A stretch of 64,000 bases of DNA from Diplocarpon mali (Eukaryota > Ascomycota > Leotiomycetes > Helotiales > Drepanopezizaceae). The stretch is from contig JAENRP010000236.1 in NCBI GenBank assembly GCA_024741835.1, positions 1 to 64,000 on the forward strand, in the 5' to 3' direction. Of the stretch, positions 44,082-56,224 are shown one piece after another. Both the position numbers and the translations under genes were made by a program. The notes beneath the pieces were generated by a model. It searched no databases and was not told the origin of the DNA. It saw only the letters and a list, made by a program, of their open reading frames with translations. Every line of letters starts with the position of its first letter. The stretch's first letter is position 1.

Positions 44082-45362
44082 CTTAGTATATGCCTGAAAT
44101 AATGTACAAGTGCTATCTGTGCGTAATTCTACCGGTTTCCATTAACAGGGCTTATATATAAGGGGTATAGCCAATGATTTATTTATAATGATTTGCCGCT
44201 TTTTGTATTGAAAATCAACGCTTTTAATATGGATTCTTCATTTAGTATACCGACTCTAAAGACACTTATAAAATAGACCTCTTGTAACGAACGAGTACGC
44301 TATTAGACTCTTTATTTTAATGCCGGTTAGACTTAAGATCAGATTGCCCTTTAATTGAACCTTACTCGATGTTAAGTTTAGTACGCTCTATAGACTCGAT
44401 TGACTCCTTAATATCATCTTCAAGGCTGTAAAGCTTACTTAAATACTCTATAACGAAAACACCTTATTCAATAGGTTATAGCCTTAAGAGTAAATCGATG
44501 TACTCCTTAGGCTAATATTCCTTCGATTCTTCATTAGAACGTCGGCCTCTACGCTATTCGTACAGCTTTTAAGAAGGAAGGCTTCGTTCGACGAATTGCT
44601 TATCGAAAACCAGTCCTTATATATACGAATCAGATCTCTTGACTTCAATAGGCTATCGAGTACGAGGATTAGACTAAAGAGCAATAGTTTTCAGTCTTAT
44701 AGAGTGACGAAACGTAGGTTAATCCTAGGAAATATATAAAGGAATAGATTATATAAGAAATCGGGTCTTAAGAAGAATATTACCCTAATTATATCAAGGA
44801 TCGATATTAAAGGAAGATCGGATAGATGTTTTAAAGAATAATATTAGGGAAATACAGTTAGCATTAAGGGTTATTCTAGGAAAAGGATTAGGAAACGATA
44901 AATAAAGGTTTATACTTTGGAATTATTATCCTAAAGGTTTAAGAGATTCTATAGCAATATCCTAAGCTTGAATTCTAATAGGATAATGTAAAAGGGCATA
45001 CTTTTAAATATACTTAATTAGTATTTAAAGCAATTAGGATTACCCCTATCTTTTGGCCTGCGAATTCTCCTAAGTTAAACCTAATTGAGATAGTATAGGA
45101 TGAAATGAAAGATTATATTAAGGGTAAATATCTAAAGGTTTATCGATCTTATAAAAGACTATATAAAGCTATAAAAGAAGCGTAGGAATCGATAATAATT
45201 GAAAGGATTAGAGAATTAATTAGGGAAATGCTAAAGAGATATAAAGCTATAATTGCAATAGGAGGAGGCTATATAAAATATTAAGGAAATTGTAAAAGCA
45301 GCATTGCCAAGTATCTAGTGTATACGGCCTAGAATTGTACATTATTTACCCCTGATACTAAG
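44082..45362 (+). mobile_element. Degenerate Tc1-type DNA transposon
   Basis: A 1281-bp AT-rich element flanked by TA (44080-44081 and 45363-45364), the Tc1/mariner target duplication. The ends are inverted repeats of about 33 bp: both begin CTTAGTAT and both contain AAATAATGTACAA. The transposase lies on the plus strand in the right half. The element is much richer in A/T than neighbouring DNA and most CG dinucleotides are gone, as after repeat-induced point mutation. Two deletion derivatives (59256-59425, 2504-2795) share its ends or internal blocks. Confidence 0.85.
44960..45284 (+). pseudogene. C-terminal part of a DD34E transposase, multiply stopped
   Basis: In one plus-strand frame the second catalytic Asp (GAT at 44982) is followed by NVKGHT, then after 34 intervening residues by the catalytic Glu (GAG at 45087) inside WPANSPKLNLIE. 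The spacing is the Tc1 DD34E signature. Stops occur just before the Asp (TAA TAG where Tc1 proteins carry Gln-Gln), at 45015-45017, directly after the Glu block (TAG where Trp is usual) and later in the tail, before the natural end TAA at 45282. All are C-to-T or G-to-A changes. The N-terminal half is too mutated to read with confidence. Non-functional. Confidence 0.8.
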
Positions 45363-45364
45363 TA

Positions 45365-48300
45365 CGCCCGCTGAAACCTTGCTCGACTTCTGCCGTGGGC
45401 TCTCGGGGGCTACGCTGTTGCAATTTCCGTCGAGATAAAACTCAATATCCTCCTGGGACATGTAATCTTCCAACGCCCGAGTACACGACCAAATCCCGTG
45501 ATGCGAGCACAACGTGATAGGCCGAGTAATCGGGTAGGAATGTCGTGATCAGGATCACGTGTGAGGCATGTGACGAGAGTGAAGGAGGAAGTAATCTTCA
45601 GGCGCACGTGACAGTCTTGGCATGGGTTGCCCTCGAGTACTTGGTCTTTCTCTCTCTCCCCCTCTCTCACTCTCCTATGAAGAACATCCGAATCAACAAT
45701 ATAACCAAGAAACAAGAATCATCTTCAGTGTGCACACCTTGTGAAACCATAATGTCACGTATGCTTCGTGTGTAGATCTCTGTAGTACGGAGTAAATATC
45801 AGAGACGTCTTGGCTCTTCTCTGCGATGTCTTCGTCCCTGCTTTATACTTCGACGACGTTCGCCCTCCTCTTAAGAAAGTCTTCAAAGCTGCGGAGCATT
45901 GAAATATGTCCTTGTCCTTTTCTATGCATCCTACAACCTGCCTTATTCTCTTTGATACCTTTTACCAAGCCTTTCCTTTCGTCGTAGGTAAATATTTGAA
46001 TAATCTTACAGTACATAAGGACAGGTCGAAAGTCAAGGGTATTCGTATCAGAGGTTGGAAAGCTTTTTTGTTCGAAGCTTTCGACAAGTTCTGGCTTTGT
46101 TCAATTTCGGCTGTGATTCATTTCGTAGTCGAAAAGACTTTATCCTGGCTTTGTAGACTCTACAAAGGAATCTGCAGGCTCGTAAGAGCCACCGCGTACA
46201 GATGTTGAGTCGTTGTCTCCCTGGATAACTATTGATCAAGGTATAAGTTCGACTCTTGCCCGAAGAATCAAGGTGCTTTATCAGCATAGTAGACTAAATA
46301 CTAAGTTCCAGAGATCTTTATACTGGTTTTCGTAATACTTAATACGACTATGGCATTTTCCGTACTACATTTGAACATATAGCACGTCAAAATATATTTT
46401 TAAAAACACATCTACCCTTTTGAAATACATGACTAACAAGTCGGCGAGTGAGAACCAAGCGACTATTCAATTTGCTCCGCAGCTCCCGACACCCTGTAAA
46501 ACGTCGCACCGCCAGTGTTTTCACTCGCTTACCATGCTCACAACCTGGCCCGGCCGCGGTCTAGGTCATTCGCCAACGCCGGAACGCGCTGGTATACACC
46601 ACAATACATATATCCCTTCTCAGCCCTTCCTACATGCTTGTCGCGGTACATTTGGAAGTGGCCGACACGGCATCTGCCACTGGTCCTACGATGCGCGCAT
46701 CGCGGCCAGCCGGTTGACGAGGGACGCATACATTCTCTTCCGGCATGTCAACTCGGGGCTCACAGCACAGCGGGGGCTGCGTCTGAGCTAGAAAGATCCC
46801 ATCTTCGAGGGGCCATTCACCAAGTCTGGCATATTCCTTCCCACTCCACGTCTCGGGTATTGACTTGCAAAGAATCCGCATCGTCTGCCAGGTCCTCGGT
46901 CTGCCATTCTTCTTCTCGCCCGCCTCCCTCTATGACCTGCAGCCCGACTTGCTCATCGCCCCCCTGCCTTTCCGAAAGTCCCTCCGATGAGCCAGTGGCG
47001 AGTAGAAGCTGAAGGAGAGAGAGAGAGAGAGAACCGTCTCCCGGGTTGGATTCGTATGGGAGGTGACAGCGGTGGAGACGGGGACGTTTTACAGGAATGG
47101 ACGGGAGTTGGAAGATGGCGAGAGGGCTGGAGGGGTGAGAGGGCCATGACTTGAGGAGCGGTGTGCGGGGAATAATGATCTTCGGGCCTTGCTGCTTCTG
47201 AAAGCTAGTTTGATTCGATGAAAGATTTCCGGGAGGCACCTAGTGCGGAGTGCAGAATTCGAGTTGCGATTGTTGTTGTTCTCGCGCCCGGACCTCGCTT
47301 AATGCAAAAGGGGTGGCTGAGATACCTGGATACGCCGACAGCATGGAAGGAATATTCAAGGACGCTTGACATCCAGCATTGGCAGCATCCCAATGGAATC
47401 CCGCTGACACGGTCGTCGAGAGGGGAAGTCCCTACTGCGTTTAAGCCAAGGCTCTAGGAGAACAACTACTCTCTCGTCCTCCATCCTCGTGAGCCGAGTC
47501 TGCGGACGCCTCCGCCAAGGTCGTCGCACAGGCTGCTGTACTTGCGCAACTCCTCACCAGAAAACTGAACCTACAAAGCAGACCATCTCCTCACCCCTCC
47601 TGGCACCGCACCAAGAGCAAGAGGCGGAACCGAGCTCGCCAAAAAGGTCGAGAAAACCTCAGCGCGTACACCCCTCTCGCAGGCTCGCCATCTCTCTCCC
47701 CCACACTCTAAACCGCCCCGCTCTAGATCCCCAGCGCAGAGCAATAGACAGATAGCAAGCCACGGCAGGCCCGACATCCCGGGCTCAGACTCTGCACAGC
47801 ACGCAGATCTTCGGGCTGAGGCCGAAGACTAGACGAAGTATCTTAGCGGCCACTGTCCAGAGCACGCCAGGCACACGCTGCCCATCCCGCTTCTCTCTGA
47901 TTTCCTTTGCCTTTCGCAGACTCCACGCCCCCAAGCTCGAGACTTCTTTACGTAGCGTCGTCTCTGCTTTCTTTACTTGCTCGACCCTCGGCTTTCTCGA
48001 GTCTGTTCAAAGTTAGGAGATGAGTGATTTCTATCAGTCTTGACCAAGCGACAGAGTACCTACCCAGTCCCCGGGTTGGAAAGTACCAGCTTCTATTGAT
48101 GTACCGTAGAACTTTTTTAGAGTAGCTCTGTAGCTCAGATAAAAAGCTGCATTTCTCGAGACTGGAATTTCGTCAAAGATTCTTCGAAGCAAAGACAAAG
48201 ATTCAAGCTCTTGGCTCTGAGTTCATGGACCTTATCAACTCTAGCTTGATGTCCACTCTTCACCTATTCCTTTCTTTTCCCAGGAGACTAAACATCATAC

Positions 48301-50176
48301 TCAAAAACCCAAGTACAAAACCCATGATAAGATCTCTCCTACTTCACCTTCCAATAACGCCTCCGACAACCCTCCATCTGCTAGTGATCGATCCCAGCGC
48401 TGCTGTTCCTCCTTTCCACCAAAACAAAAAACAGTTCATCACCCACGTGATACACATCAAGGGTCTTCAAGTCCAAAGCTAGCAACACCCATCTTTAACC
48501 CTACTGAAGATGGAACAATCCCATACTGATCCCTCAGAATCTCTGTCCGTGAGGGAGAGTATGCGATGGTATGGCAGTGAAGTGTCGTCCCCGGTCAGCG
48601 GCAGGGGTCTAACGCTCGCCAGCAAAGGTAGCTCTAGTCTTGGCATAAGCTTATCCCGAGGCTTACCTGATCAGCGGGCCGGCGTCCCAGCGAACACAAA
48701 GAGGGAGGAGAGCGAGCCGTCGCACCGAGAGAGAGAGAGAGTAGAGGCGGGGATGGGCTTCGAGACCCTCTGAGCTCCGACGAGCTGTCTTTGCTCAAGA
48801 CCGACCGCCATGGTAAAGGGGACTCCCGGGTCGGATGAACACACGCATCACGCTGACATGGAGGAAGTGCTACTCACGCCAGCCCTCTGCGAGCAAGCTG
48901 CTAATCACCTTCTCAGCCATGCGACGATGCCTTCCGGGCACGCTCCCCAGCAGCTGGCGGTATGCCATGCCACTGATATACAACGATTCCGAGAATGCCA
49001 AGATCTTTCTCTCAAGGCCAGGGTTGGTAGGGAAAAGCTAGGGAATAGCTGATAGCCGCCTCTTCCTATGATGGGAAGACGCTTCATTTAACTTATCAGC
49101 TGGCTGCTATTAGTAGCGAGGGACTCTAATCATCCTGGGGGAGGGAATCTTGAGTGATTCGATGTATTCAAACCGCTCTTGAAAAAAGATACCGATCTGG
49201 AACTTATAAAGACCCGCCATCAACTAAGGCATAAGTTAGACCCTCAAGAGATAAGCACTTTAGGAATAAAAGGCAAGCTAATCTCAAGGTAAAGATTGAG
49301 AGTTCTCGTTCGAATTTCTTACTGTATCTAGGACAATTGTCGCATTCTGTACTTGTCGAGCTGTGACTCTGGGAGTTCTCCAAGTGGTGAGCAGAAGCGT
49401 GCAAAATTCCTATCCAACTGTACGACTGAGCTCCCCATCCAGGGTTGCTCCGTGGATCACTTCAGGGGCTAATCACATAAGTAGGTCCTTAGAGCCTGAG
49501 GCTCCTCCGTGCGCAACATCACTTTAGCTATATAGCTTAAATAGATGTAGTATATCAAAAGAAAATAAGAAAGGAAAGAGTCGATTGAAGCATTAAGTCA
49601 AAAGTAGTTTCAAGTGTGACTCAATCAAGCAATAACTAATAGTCCTTTCTCAGTTAAGAGAAGACTTGACCGCCATGTTATAGTAAGTAGAGCCTTATCT
49701 TCAGATCTATAGAGAGTGCTTAGTTCATCTCGAGTCCAGTATATCTTAATCACCTTATTCGTTTCCTATTTGAGAATCCGTCCTTTGATACGAGTAACAC
49801 CTACCCTCTTAGAATTAAATAGACTCATGCACTGCAATGCTACGCTGTGTGGTAGGCACAAGCAATAATTCAGAGGGGCGGTTGTTTGATAGTTATTAGA
49901 ATTCCGCTCATGGCGCTGAAAGGAAATATACTGATCATCTTTTTCCATTCCAATTTTTATTCAACCGATACCGCTTTATACCCTGTCCATTCCAATCCTG
50001 ACCAATTCCGTTTGACCCATTACTCCCCTCCATACCGCCTGTCCTCCCTGTACCCATTACCAGATCTGAAATCGGATCCGAGACTATGTTACTCTTGCAA
50101 ATATATACAACCCCTCAGCTCCACTCTTCTAGGCACATGATATTCGCTCGCTCCTCTCTCGCAGGAAAATTCAGGC
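45365..50176. other. Gene-poor region, AT-rich patches, unassigned frames
   Basis: About 4.8 kb. Minus-strand frames at 46630-46881 and 46817-47239 have coding-like composition (acidic segment WQTEDLADDADSLQ; GEWPLEDGIFLAQTQPP) but lie in different frames. A plus-strand Ser/Pro-rich trace at 48290-48530, interrupted by a stop, is followed by an 87-codon frame at 48510-48773. A GA run is at 47018-47033. The segment 49080-49880 is AT-rich with no ORF and could be old transposon sequence. No gene can be named. Confidence 0.35.
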
Positions 50177-51527
50177 TCACAAGAGGATGACAGCAGCGAA
50201 GCCGAGAGCGGCCGAGCCCAGGGCGCTGACGAAGAGAGGGCTGTTGGCAACAGCAGCGCTGACGGCGATGGGGCGGGGGGTGGCGGAAGTGGAGACGTTG
50301 CTCTGGAGCTGGCCGTCAGGAATCTGGCGTGTGTTAGCTTGCTGATCCAAAAGGGGGGGTGAGGGATGGGAGAGAGGTTTTACCTGCGAGACGGCTGGGC
50401 CCGACACGGCAGTTGGGACCTGAACCTGGCCATCAGAGATCTGGTATTCGGTCAGAGAGGTGCACTGCGAGGAAGAGAAGTAAAGCGGAGCCGCGGGGTA
50501 TAAGTATTACCTGAGTGGCGCCAGCAGTGGGTGCGACGGTAGGAACCTGCACCTGTCCGTCACCAATCTGGGTAGCCGGGGCAGCGGCAGTCGTGGGCAC
50601 CTGAACCTGTCCGTCGGTGATCTGAGTCGCAGCTGGGGCACCAGCCGTGGCAGGAGCCTGCACCTGACCGTCGGCAATCTGTAGTAGCGTGAGCGATGCG
50701 TCAGACTGCCAGCCGAGGGGCGGAGACAAAGAGGTTTGTTCTCCTGATCTGGTCAAGAAAGTCGAGCGAGAAAACCTACCTGCGTGATTGCGGTCGGGGC
50801 TCCGGTGGGAATCTGCAGCTGGCCGTCTGCGATCTGCGTGACGGCCGGCATCCCCTGCAGCTGCCCGTCGCCGATTTGTGTGACGGCTGGGGCAGTTGGC
50901 TTGCCCTGTGGCTGGCCGTCCGCGATCTGGGTGACGGGGGCGACCGCCGTGGTGGCTGTTGGCTGGCCATCCGCCTGCTGGGGGACGGCCCCCGTGGCCG
51001 CCGCAGAAGAGCACGGGATCACGTCGATGTAGACGGGCAAGCAGTACTCGGCGACACTCTCGTCGTACAGGTTAGCGAACTCGCCGCTCTTGCACGAGTA
51101 GAAGAGCGTGGAGCCGGCCGAGGTGGCCAGGGAGCCGTTGGAGCAGACGGACCACCCGTTGGTGTAGACGGCGCCCGACTGCGCCGGGGGACCGTCAAAC
51201 TGGAATTGGCGGTTGGCGACGATGGAACCGATGCGCCCCTTGTTGTCGATCAGGTTCCCATCCTTCAGTGTTGCCGTCAGGTACCCCTCTTGTCCACAGG
51301 TCGAGGCAGCTCGCTCGCCGAGGTCACGCTGGCGGATCATTAGCACACAACCCAGCAGGATGCGCCCGGGACCGACGAACCTTGGTGATGATGGAGGAGC
51401 CGTTGAGGATGGTGATTTGGAAATCGCCCTCGTAGCTGGTCGAGCAGCCGGCGGGGGCGTCTCTGGCGACGTGAGGGAAGGCCCAGGCAGCCGAGGCCAG
51501 GGCAGCGAGCGTGAGAGTAGTCTGCAT
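50177..51527 (-). CDS. PIR-type cell-wall protein with C-terminal repeats and GPI-like tail
   Basis: A secreted structural wall protein; in yeast the Gln of the PIR repeat forms an ester link to beta-1,3-glucan. Minus-strand exons 51381-51527, 50780-51328, 50511-50678, 50384-50440 and 50177-50323 encode 355 residues. A signal peptide (MQTTLTLAALASAAWAFP) precedes a Cys-containing domain (CSTSYEGDFQITI, CGQEGYLTATLKDGNL, NRQFQFDGPPAQSGAVYTNG, FYSCKSGEFANLYDE, EYCLP) like the four-Cys domain of PIR proteins. Then come about nine copies of Q-I-x-D-G-Q-x-Q separated by Pro/Thr/Ala spacers, and a hydrophobic tail (ALGSAALGFAAVILL) after SP, as in GPI precursors. Domain order is the reverse of yeast Pir proteins. 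Introns 2, 3 and 4 each fall right after the CAG codon that begins a repeat. A TATA-like TTTATAAA lies about 160 bp upstream. Confidence 0.88.
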
Positions 51528-51687
51528 CTTGAGCGAAGGTGACGGTAATTGCGAACGAGAGACAATTAACCCGAAGGATGCAGAATGAGAATGATACTGA
51601 GATGAGAAGAATGAGACGAAGAATGAGAATGAGTATGTGACTGGGGAAGGGAGAAGAAGAGGCGTAGGACAAAGGGGAGAGGCCGTC

Positions 51688-51695
51688 TTTATAAA
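51688..51695 (-). promoter_or_regulatory. TATA-like box of the PIR-type gene
   Basis: TTTATAAA, about 160 bp upstream of the PIR ATG, in otherwise GC-rich DNA. Position and sequence suit a TATA box of a strongly transcribed wall-protein gene; the start site itself is not visible. Confidence 0.45.
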
Positions 51696-53279
51696 CCCCC
51701 GACGCCCTTGGACCGACTACCGAGACGAAAGACCAGATAGGCAGCAGCGACCTAGGGGAGGCAAGGTTGCCAGGTAGCACTTGGTCGGGATGGTGGAGGA
51801 AAGGACAACAAGACCGTCGAGCTGCGCGTAGCATCTCTTCCGGCATCTCGGCGCTCGTGCTGCAAGCTTGGTGGGAGCAGACCAGGACGATGCAGGCCGT
51901 GCTTCGTCTCCCTCGCCGTCTCCGTCTGTCTCCCCTAACATCGAAGCGTGCCGGAAAGGGAGAGCCCACGTCCCGATGGATGGCCAGAGCCAGCAGCATG
52001 GACGTCCCGCGGCGGGGCAACGCGAGGGGCAGAAGCGGCTAAGCGAGGGGGTCGGAAAAGGAGGCGGGCGGGCCGAGTCAACATGCGACTTGTTGGGGTT
52101 GCCGTGGCGCCGTGTTTTTGTTTTGTTGACATGGCCACCCGCGCCTCCCCCTGCCGCCGCGGCTCGCGGGCTGGGGATTCGGGGCCGAGGCAGGTGAGGA
52201 GAGCAAGCAGACCATGGCGTTCTCATAGCCGTGGCCGGGTAGCAGCTGGTGCTGTCTACTGTCCACACGATATACCGGAGGCACAGAAGCGTGCTGCATC
52301 CATCGCTTCTCGGCTGGCGACGGGGGGAATGGGAGTCCCTGCTAGCGATCAGCTCGAGACGTGCTCGGGGCATGCCAGAGATGCGCTAGAGACCGTCCGG
52401 AAGAGCTGGAGAAGCTAGAGACGAGCCATCGACAAGCTCCAGACCAGCTCGCATACAGTGCCGCCCCATGGCAACGTCTGCATTCTCCCGCCCGAGCTAT
52501 CGGCGCCGGGGCCGCCTCGACGGGATGGAGTCGACGATGGCGTCCGCACCGGCGGCAGCAGCCATCTGGATCGCCTCTGGGCCCGGTGTAGGCGTCCAAT
52601 AGCGAGACAACCGCTCCTCTACACAAGGGGGGGGGGAGGAATTCGGAGCCGACCACGGGGCACTCTCGGGGCAGGCTCACAGTCGGTGGAAGATCAATAC
52701 GAAGAGCGTATGCACGCCGTGTCGATTGGATGTGAGGTGCAATGCACAAAGGGGTCTTTTCTTTCTTCTTCCTCCCTCTTCTTCCTGGGCATAGGCAGCG
52801 CAGTGCGGATGGCGATTTCTGATGTCTGATGCGTGGATACCCTGCTGCGTCCAAGAGAGAGCGGGGGATGGTGGCGTCGAGACTCGGGGCAAAAGCAACG
52901 CCGCAGCAGCACAAGCAAGAGAAAAAGCGGAGAGCCCGCCTGCGCAGAGCTGGATCCAGAAGATATCTGAGAGATCATTATTCAGAGCTGCCAACCATTC
53001 GCTACGAATCCAACCTGCAAGCTGATAAAACCCATACCCTGAACTCCGTAGGTACACCATAGAAGTCTCCCTGCCCCTCCGCCCTCCCCCCAACCACCTG
53101 ATCCGCATCTCGAGAGTCGGGGCTTGATCTGAGCACCAGCTTCACATGCAAAGGGCAGAGCGTCGAGCGTCGAGCGCGTTGAGTCCCTGCCTAGGTAAAC
53201 ACGTATAGCCGGGGCCGCCGCCACCGTACTACTAGGTACATGTAGTTGTCGAGAAAAGTATAAGATGTCGAGGTAATGA
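51696..53279. other. GC-rich intergenic region, no supported gene
   Basis: Overlapping frames up to about 220 codons occur on both strands but have low-complexity Pro/Arg/Ser composition and no domain. Confidence 0.4.
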
Positions 53280-53600
53280 TTGTGAATTATCCATGTATCT
53301 ATGGATACATATATATACATGTGTGTTCGAATGTATACATATAAGTCCAAATGGGTATATGTAAGAGCAGATATATACATATGTATTCGAATCTATACAT
53401 GTAAGTACAAACGGGAACATTCAAGTACAGATAGATACACATATATCAGCATATATACAAGGTACTAGAATATATATACATAAATAAGTTCAAATGAGTA
53501 CATACAAGTACTAGAATATATATACATATACAAGTTCAAATGAGTACATACAAGTACAGATTTATACACATATTTATACATGTACTGATGTATATATACT
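53280..53600. repeat. AT-rich minisatellite of about 46-bp units
   Basis: Two near-identical adjacent units (GTTCAAATGAGTACATACAA joined to an ACTAGAATATATATACATA block, about 53470-53560) lie at the end of a longer array of diverged copies that share TATATACAT and AAGT(A/C)CAAA(C/T)G. The open frames across it (Tyr/Ile/Cys-rich) are products of the repeat. Confidence 0.7.
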
Positions 53601-55695
53601 GCTCTCTCTACCTCTCCCCTCCTGACTCCCTCTTTTGCAGTGGGCTGTGAATGGGAGCATATGTCAATTACGTGCATCTTGACCAACCGAGAACTCCTCT
53701 GCAGCCAGGAATTCACGCTCCACATTGGAAGCCTCCTGAAAAAAAGGGAGTCCACCCACACCCAACGCCTTGTGCATTCTTGCTCCCGAGCCACAGCAGA
53801 AAGCCACGCAAGGGGCTTCCCCGTCTCGAAGCTCCTTGTTTCGCAGGCCCACCTTCTTGCACGACATGGCCTGAGAAGTCCAGAGACGAGCAGAGGTAGA
53901 AGCAGAGTCGGAGCTGTAGTCTTGCCTTGTGCCTCTTGCAGTGCGGCTTGTCGACCAATGCTGGGATTTGTGTGCTTGCAGAGAAATCGTCGCCTCGCCC
54001 CCTCGGATGATCAGGCGTCTCCCCATCTGCTCGGCAGCTGAGGCTCTCTCTCGCCTGCTCACCAAAACACCATGACAGTTGCCCCTCGCTCGGGTGGAGC
54101 GAGGAGGGACTCGGTACAACGGAACTGGCAAATACCAAGTGATGATCTATCAGATCACATCGCATCGGATCATATTACCCTATCTTCCTCTACTTTATAT
54201 TGTACGCTATCTCCTGGCGAGGCAGGTCTCGGGGGACGGGTGGCACTCCCTCCTCGGTACTCGCACATTGCCCTCGCCCTCGCCCCTCGGCTGACCCCCT
54301 GATCGCCACATTCACCGTCAGACACAGACAACCTCATCTATTCTTCACTCTTCACCCTCCATCCCCTCAACCCGATCTAGAAAACGCAAGGAAGCGCACG
54401 CGAAGCGGTACATTGTATTTCACTGCTCAGATGCGACCCACTCACAACTCGAGGGCAATCGGAGCAACTCTACGAACGTTCTCTAGACAAGTGTCCGGCC
54501 ATCTCCTTTGTACATCTCGCTCATCCTCGCGTGTCCTTTCTCGCCCGAGAGGGTTACCGTGCATTCCCCCGACCCATGAATCCGCAACCCAGAAACCCTC
54601 TCTCCATCTACCTCGTCTTTCTCGCCAGACAGGACTCGTCCGCCCCATCTCCTCCCATCTTTACGAATCTAACGTTCGCTTGTGTTTGATCTGCTTCCCA
54701 AGCACAGTCCCAGATCTCAGGTCCCAGGTTGCCACAGCTACCAGACGGACGAGACGCCGCCGCCGCTGGACTCGGACCTTATTAGGCCTTTGCCCGGGAC
54801 ATTGGATTGCAGCACAATGTACAGCCATCAGCCCGGCCGTAACACCACACACGGCGTCGCAGCCGAGCTGCTGGCCTGTGCTACCAGCACGGGACACGGA
54901 GTGAGAAGCTTCATCTAATTCTGAATCCAAGTCTTAATCTGCGCCGCTACGGATCGTGGGCATTCGCTACCGCACGGGCGGGTTCGGTCGGGAGATGTGT
55001 TGATATCGTGTCGTGCTGCTCTCGCTTTTGTTTCTTTTTCCCTTTCCCATTCCCGGTTATCCTCCCGGACGCTCTCTCGATCTCCCTGTTGAATGGTGGT
55101 CTAGAGTAAGCCATGCGCGGGCATACTGCCGAGCGAGGAATAATGAGATGCGATAAGAGCAAGACCACATGCCCTGGTCTGTCTTACAGGGGAAAGGGAA
55201 GAAGAAAATGTACATGTGTACAACACACACACACACACACATGTATATACGCGCGTGAAACCGTTTGATCGGCCCAATCTAGAGACGATCTAAACCTTGC
55301 ATAGCACCACCAAAGCTCAATCTCAAGGCGCGCAGGGCAGAGAAGAGAGAGAGAGAGAGAGAGATAGAGAGAAGCCTAGGCCACCCCTCCCAAAAGTTCA
55401 ATGCAATGTAACGCTGTTCGGACGCAGCACAGAGCTAAGCGAATTCCAAAAAGCAACATCGAGACGTCCCTCTGCAGCACGAGAGCGCTGCCGCGAGACC
55501 TGTCAATGTCAGCGGAGATGAGACGCGGATGGCCGCCGCGGAGCAGCGCAGGCCACTGCTCGCAGGCGCTTGGGGCGGGGGGGAAGAAGCTTGAAGCTTG
55601 AAGCTTGAAGCTTGGGGTGTTGGGAATAGAAAGGTAAGAAAAGAGGGAGAGAAGAAAGGAAAAGGCCGGAAAGTTGGCAAGAAAAAGGGGAAAAG
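53601..55695. other. Intergenic with microsatellites, no supported gene
   Basis: A CA run (55221-55240), a GA run (55346-55364) and four copies of AGCTTGA (55588-55613) are present. A 234-codon frame (54200-54904) has no recognisable domain. Confidence 0.4.
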
Positions 55696-56224
55696 ATGGC
55701 TGGTTCTGCTATTCTTCCTGCCCCGGATAATACCTGTTCATACAGTTTCCTTCCATCCCTCTTCTTTCCTTCTCTCCTCTCAAAAGAGACCATAGCTAGC
55801 TGTCAATGCCTACCCAGGTATATCGAACCATGGAGCCTGCATATCCCTACTCCCTCATTCCCTGATCCGCAACCCGAAAGAGCCCAGTCAGTACGTCCAT
55901 CTGCTACCTAGCCTCTGCCTCTGCCTCTGCCTCTGCTCCGTACCAGCAAGAGGGAGGGATGTCGGCAATTCCACGGCTACGAGCAGGCATAACGGGGTTC
56001 TGGTGATCATGGGTTCTCTCTGTTCAAGACTTCACCAAAGATACTACCAACTTCTTTCTTTTTTCTTCTCGTCGAGTAAACCAGGTCAAAACCAGGGCTA
56101 GGTCCCACCGGAAAGGGTAGAAACTGACGATTTAGAGAGGGAGGCGAAGATAGCTGAATGCGTTAAGCATCGAGAACTGATAAGAAAAGGCTATTCTCTA
56201 CTGATCTTCATGTGCGTGCAGTAG
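55696..56224 (+). CDS. Possible two-exon hypothetical protein
   Basis: Exon 55696-55890 ends in a strong donor (TCA/GTACGT) and joins in frame to 56102-56224 through the acceptor GGGCTAG, giving 105 residues. The second exon is clearly coding-like: PPERVETDDLEREAKIAECV followed by KHRELIRKGYSLLIFMCVQ. The first exon is less convincing; its first half looks like leader sequence, and an ATG in another frame at 55807 competes. Coding-like sequence continues past the stop TAG (one step from CAG), so the gene may be truncated. Family unknown. Confidence 0.25.
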
